A stretch of DNA of 17,500 nt from Chromera velia. Lineage: Eukaryota; Sar; Chromeraceae. The notes below the pieces were generated by a model, which worked only from the letters and a program-made list of their open reading frames with translations, did not search any database and was not told the DNA's origin. Location: the NCBI GenBank assembly GCA_018398765.1, contig JAHBMJ010000225.1, positions 17,501 through 35,000 on the forward strand, given 5' to 3'. Both the position numbers and the translations under genes were made by a program. How positions within the stretch are numbered: position 1 is the first letter of the stretch; the number at the start of each line of letters is the position of its first letter. Positions 15,712-17,500 of this stretch are shown here, one piece after another.

Positions 15712-17500
15712 ATGGAAGACAAGAATACAGAAACTTCTCCCAGCTCCGCTCCGCGGCCCCCGACAAAGTTTCTCTCAAGCTACGCACGGAGATCTATGGA
15801 CCAAGCCAAACAGGCTAGCAGAGAAGAGATGCACAAAAGACTGGGTGAGGACACCTACAACTTCATACTAGATCAAAGGGCGGAGTTGCATCAGAGATTT
15901 GAGGCCTATGAAAACCATGACATCCCAATTGGAACAGCCCACGGTCCTGCAGGGTTATATACGGCACAGTGGTAGAAATTTGCCACGAAGGTTTTCGCCC
16001 TGATGATGAGAATGCTGATCAGGGAAGCGGGTCTCCCAGGAGCAGCCATCCTGCTCTACCACTCCTGGATGAACGATATCGCTGTGCTGGCTCTCACATT
16101 CTCTATTAAGGCAGTGGCCTGTCCGAAATCGTGGGATGCCACATTCAAAGCAATTAGGAATTGTCGCCTCCGCCACGAGAAAGACTTCCGCAGATATCAT
16201 GAGGAATATAAAAAGAAACGAATATGGACGGAGTATGAGATTAATTTGGGGAGAGGGGTCGTTAAGGCAATTGGATTCTTAGAGTCTATGACAGGAATCA
16301 CCAAATACTTTGGCATTGGCGCAGTGAAAATTATGAGAGTAATCTTACAACCTTGGAACCCAGACTCCAATGCAAAATATCCAATAGCAGCATGGAATCT
16401 TGCGACTGCTCATGCGGCATACATAGATCATTTCTTTGTCCCGTCAGAAGAAGGATGGCATAGCACTTTCACCTCGAGAGGGTTTTTAATAATTCTAGAA
16501 TTAACATACGAAGACGCATGTGCACAAGGGCTGCATGTGTGGCAAGGTCCTTTCAGACAAGGGACATCAATCCGGTTAGCAGCATTTTCGCCCGCAGAGC
16601 TCTTCCAAGTAGATAATGGAAGATACGGGTTTCCAGTCCATAAAATAATGGCAGCGAATACTTGGAATAGAACCCTTCCGAACATGGAGTATCCATTCGA
16701 ACGGCTGCCACCGGCCTTCCCGATTTCAAATCCTCCGCAGTCTATCAACAATTCCCCAAAAGGACAAGAAGAACCCAGGATTGACGGAATGCCTTTTACC
16801 GATGGGACAGACACTCATCCTAGCTCGTCCAGCAAGAAAAGACAATGCATGGGAGAGGCAACAGATTTCCCCAGCAGACCTGCACACAACAACATCATGG
16901 GTGCTGCTTCATCGGGACAGACCGACAGACAACTGCTAAATTAGTTTTTTCGCTCTCCCACCTTTCCGCTCGTAAGTGATAAAGAGGATGAAGGGATAGA
17001 GGCAGCAGTCCAAGGTGTATCATACCTAACTGGGTCGTTCTCTCCTTCACCACAGAACAACAGGGATGACAGACAAGACGTATCGAGGCTTAGTCCTCTT
17101 CCCTTCCCACCTGATAGTCCAGGAAGGTTCCACAGCCCCTTTCCCTTCGGCTCAAGGCCCCACAGCCCAATGCCCCACAGTCTCAGTCAGTTTTGCCATA
17201 GATTTCACAATCCCATATCACGAACTTCAAGCCCCAGACCTCTCAGCCCTGGACTTCTGTCGATTGACCCTCCTTTCAGAGAATATGAGCAGCAGACACT
17301 GGGTATGATGCCTTCACCTGCAGCCGGAGACTGGGTTCCAAGGTTCAGCCCGACGTTGATTCCCGGCAGCTCCCAGGGAGAAGCTCAACAAGAAGACATG
17401 GGTCAGGTGGCACCCGCAGACTCCAGAGATTCTGACACACAGTCAGATTGTGTTATTCTCAGAGAAGTCAACTGTGGGAACAATGGGGCGGATATGATCA
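15712..17500 (+). pseudogene. Unrecognised two-exon gene with two in-frame TAG codons, runs off the edge
   Basis: Exon 1 is one frame from ATG at 15712 to a GTAAGT donor at 16972, broken only by TAG at 15973 and TAG at 16942. Exon 2 starts at 17056 after CTTCACCACAG, in phase 0, and stays open to the window end. The N-terminal 90 residues are charged. A middle part of about 250 residues is Trp- and Tyr-rich and looks globular (WNLATAHAAYIDHFFVPSEE). The last third, including exon 2, is Ser/Pro-rich and disordered. I do not recognise the family; a gag-like or ORF1 protein of another retroelement is possible. The second TAG lies just before a good donor and the frame continues beyond the splice. 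Both stops therefore interrupt a longer protein, unless translation is meant to end at 15973 or 16942. Confidence 0.55.
16972..17055 (+). other. Predicted intron of the right-hand gene
   Basis: Donor CTC|GTAAGT and acceptor CCTTCACCACAG|AAC, 84 bp, phase 0 at both ends. It contains stops in the coding frame and a TTCTCTCCTTC tract before the acceptor. Confidence 0.65.

Overview
The window is eukaryotic nuclear DNA, and most of its coding content belongs to transposable elements or looks like it. Evidence for a eukaryote: short GT-AG introns (84 to 173 bp), a Ty3/gypsy retrotransposon of the chromovirus type, a spliced chromodomain gene, minisatellites, and no bacterial operon structure. Two intron-like 3' ends carry TGCATGCAG, and the heptamer TGCATGC occurs about six times. 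That mildly suggests an alveolate, perhaps a chromerid alga, but this is an inference at low confidence. One undetermined base (N, 3034) and homopolymer G/C runs show draft-quality sequence.

Layout. (1) 1-254, minus strand: an open, coiled-coil-like coding exon running off the left edge. (2) 441-1150: no gene; a 12-bp tandem repeat and an AT-rich block. (3) 1549-2799, minus strand: a relic reverse transcriptase in one continuous frame broken by four stop codons. It is recognisable by its motif A, its QGFPLSP motif and a damaged catalytic box. A plus-strand T-run at 1155-1168 could be its poly(A) tail. (4) 3448-6342, plus: a four-exon gene for a protein of about 796 residues with a C-terminal chromodomain, bracketed by G-rich self-complementary motifs near 3010 and 6640-6750. 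(5) 6343-7334: non-coding or ambiguous. (6) 7335-13400, plus: the internal part of a chromovirus, in the order gag, protease, reverse transcriptase, RNase H, integrase with GPY/F module, chromodomain. Gag is intact as a frame. Pol is broken by eight in-frame stops and one 53-bp tandem duplication. (7) 13420-14190: a 59-bp minisatellite grading into a degenerate repeat of about 60 bp. (8) 14560-15700: no gene; several short repeats and palindromes. (9) 15712 to the right edge, plus: an unrecognised two-exon gene with two in-frame TAG codons, continuing past the window.

The most striking pattern is shared by regions 3, 6 and 9. The reading frames are long and free of ordinary indels, but are punctuated by single stop codons: 13 of 14 are TAA or TAG. 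They sit where a single missing residue keeps the protein alignment in register. In the integrase, counting the stop as one residue gives exactly the canonical D-35-E spacing. The simplest reading is decay by C-to-T (or G-to-A) transitions at CAA, CAG or TGG codons. Two zinc-knuckle ligands of gag appear to be lost by the same kind of change. Sense use or readthrough of UAR is the less likely alternative. Gag and the chromodomain gene have no internal stops, which argues against a genome-wide code change. I could not find long terminal repeats.
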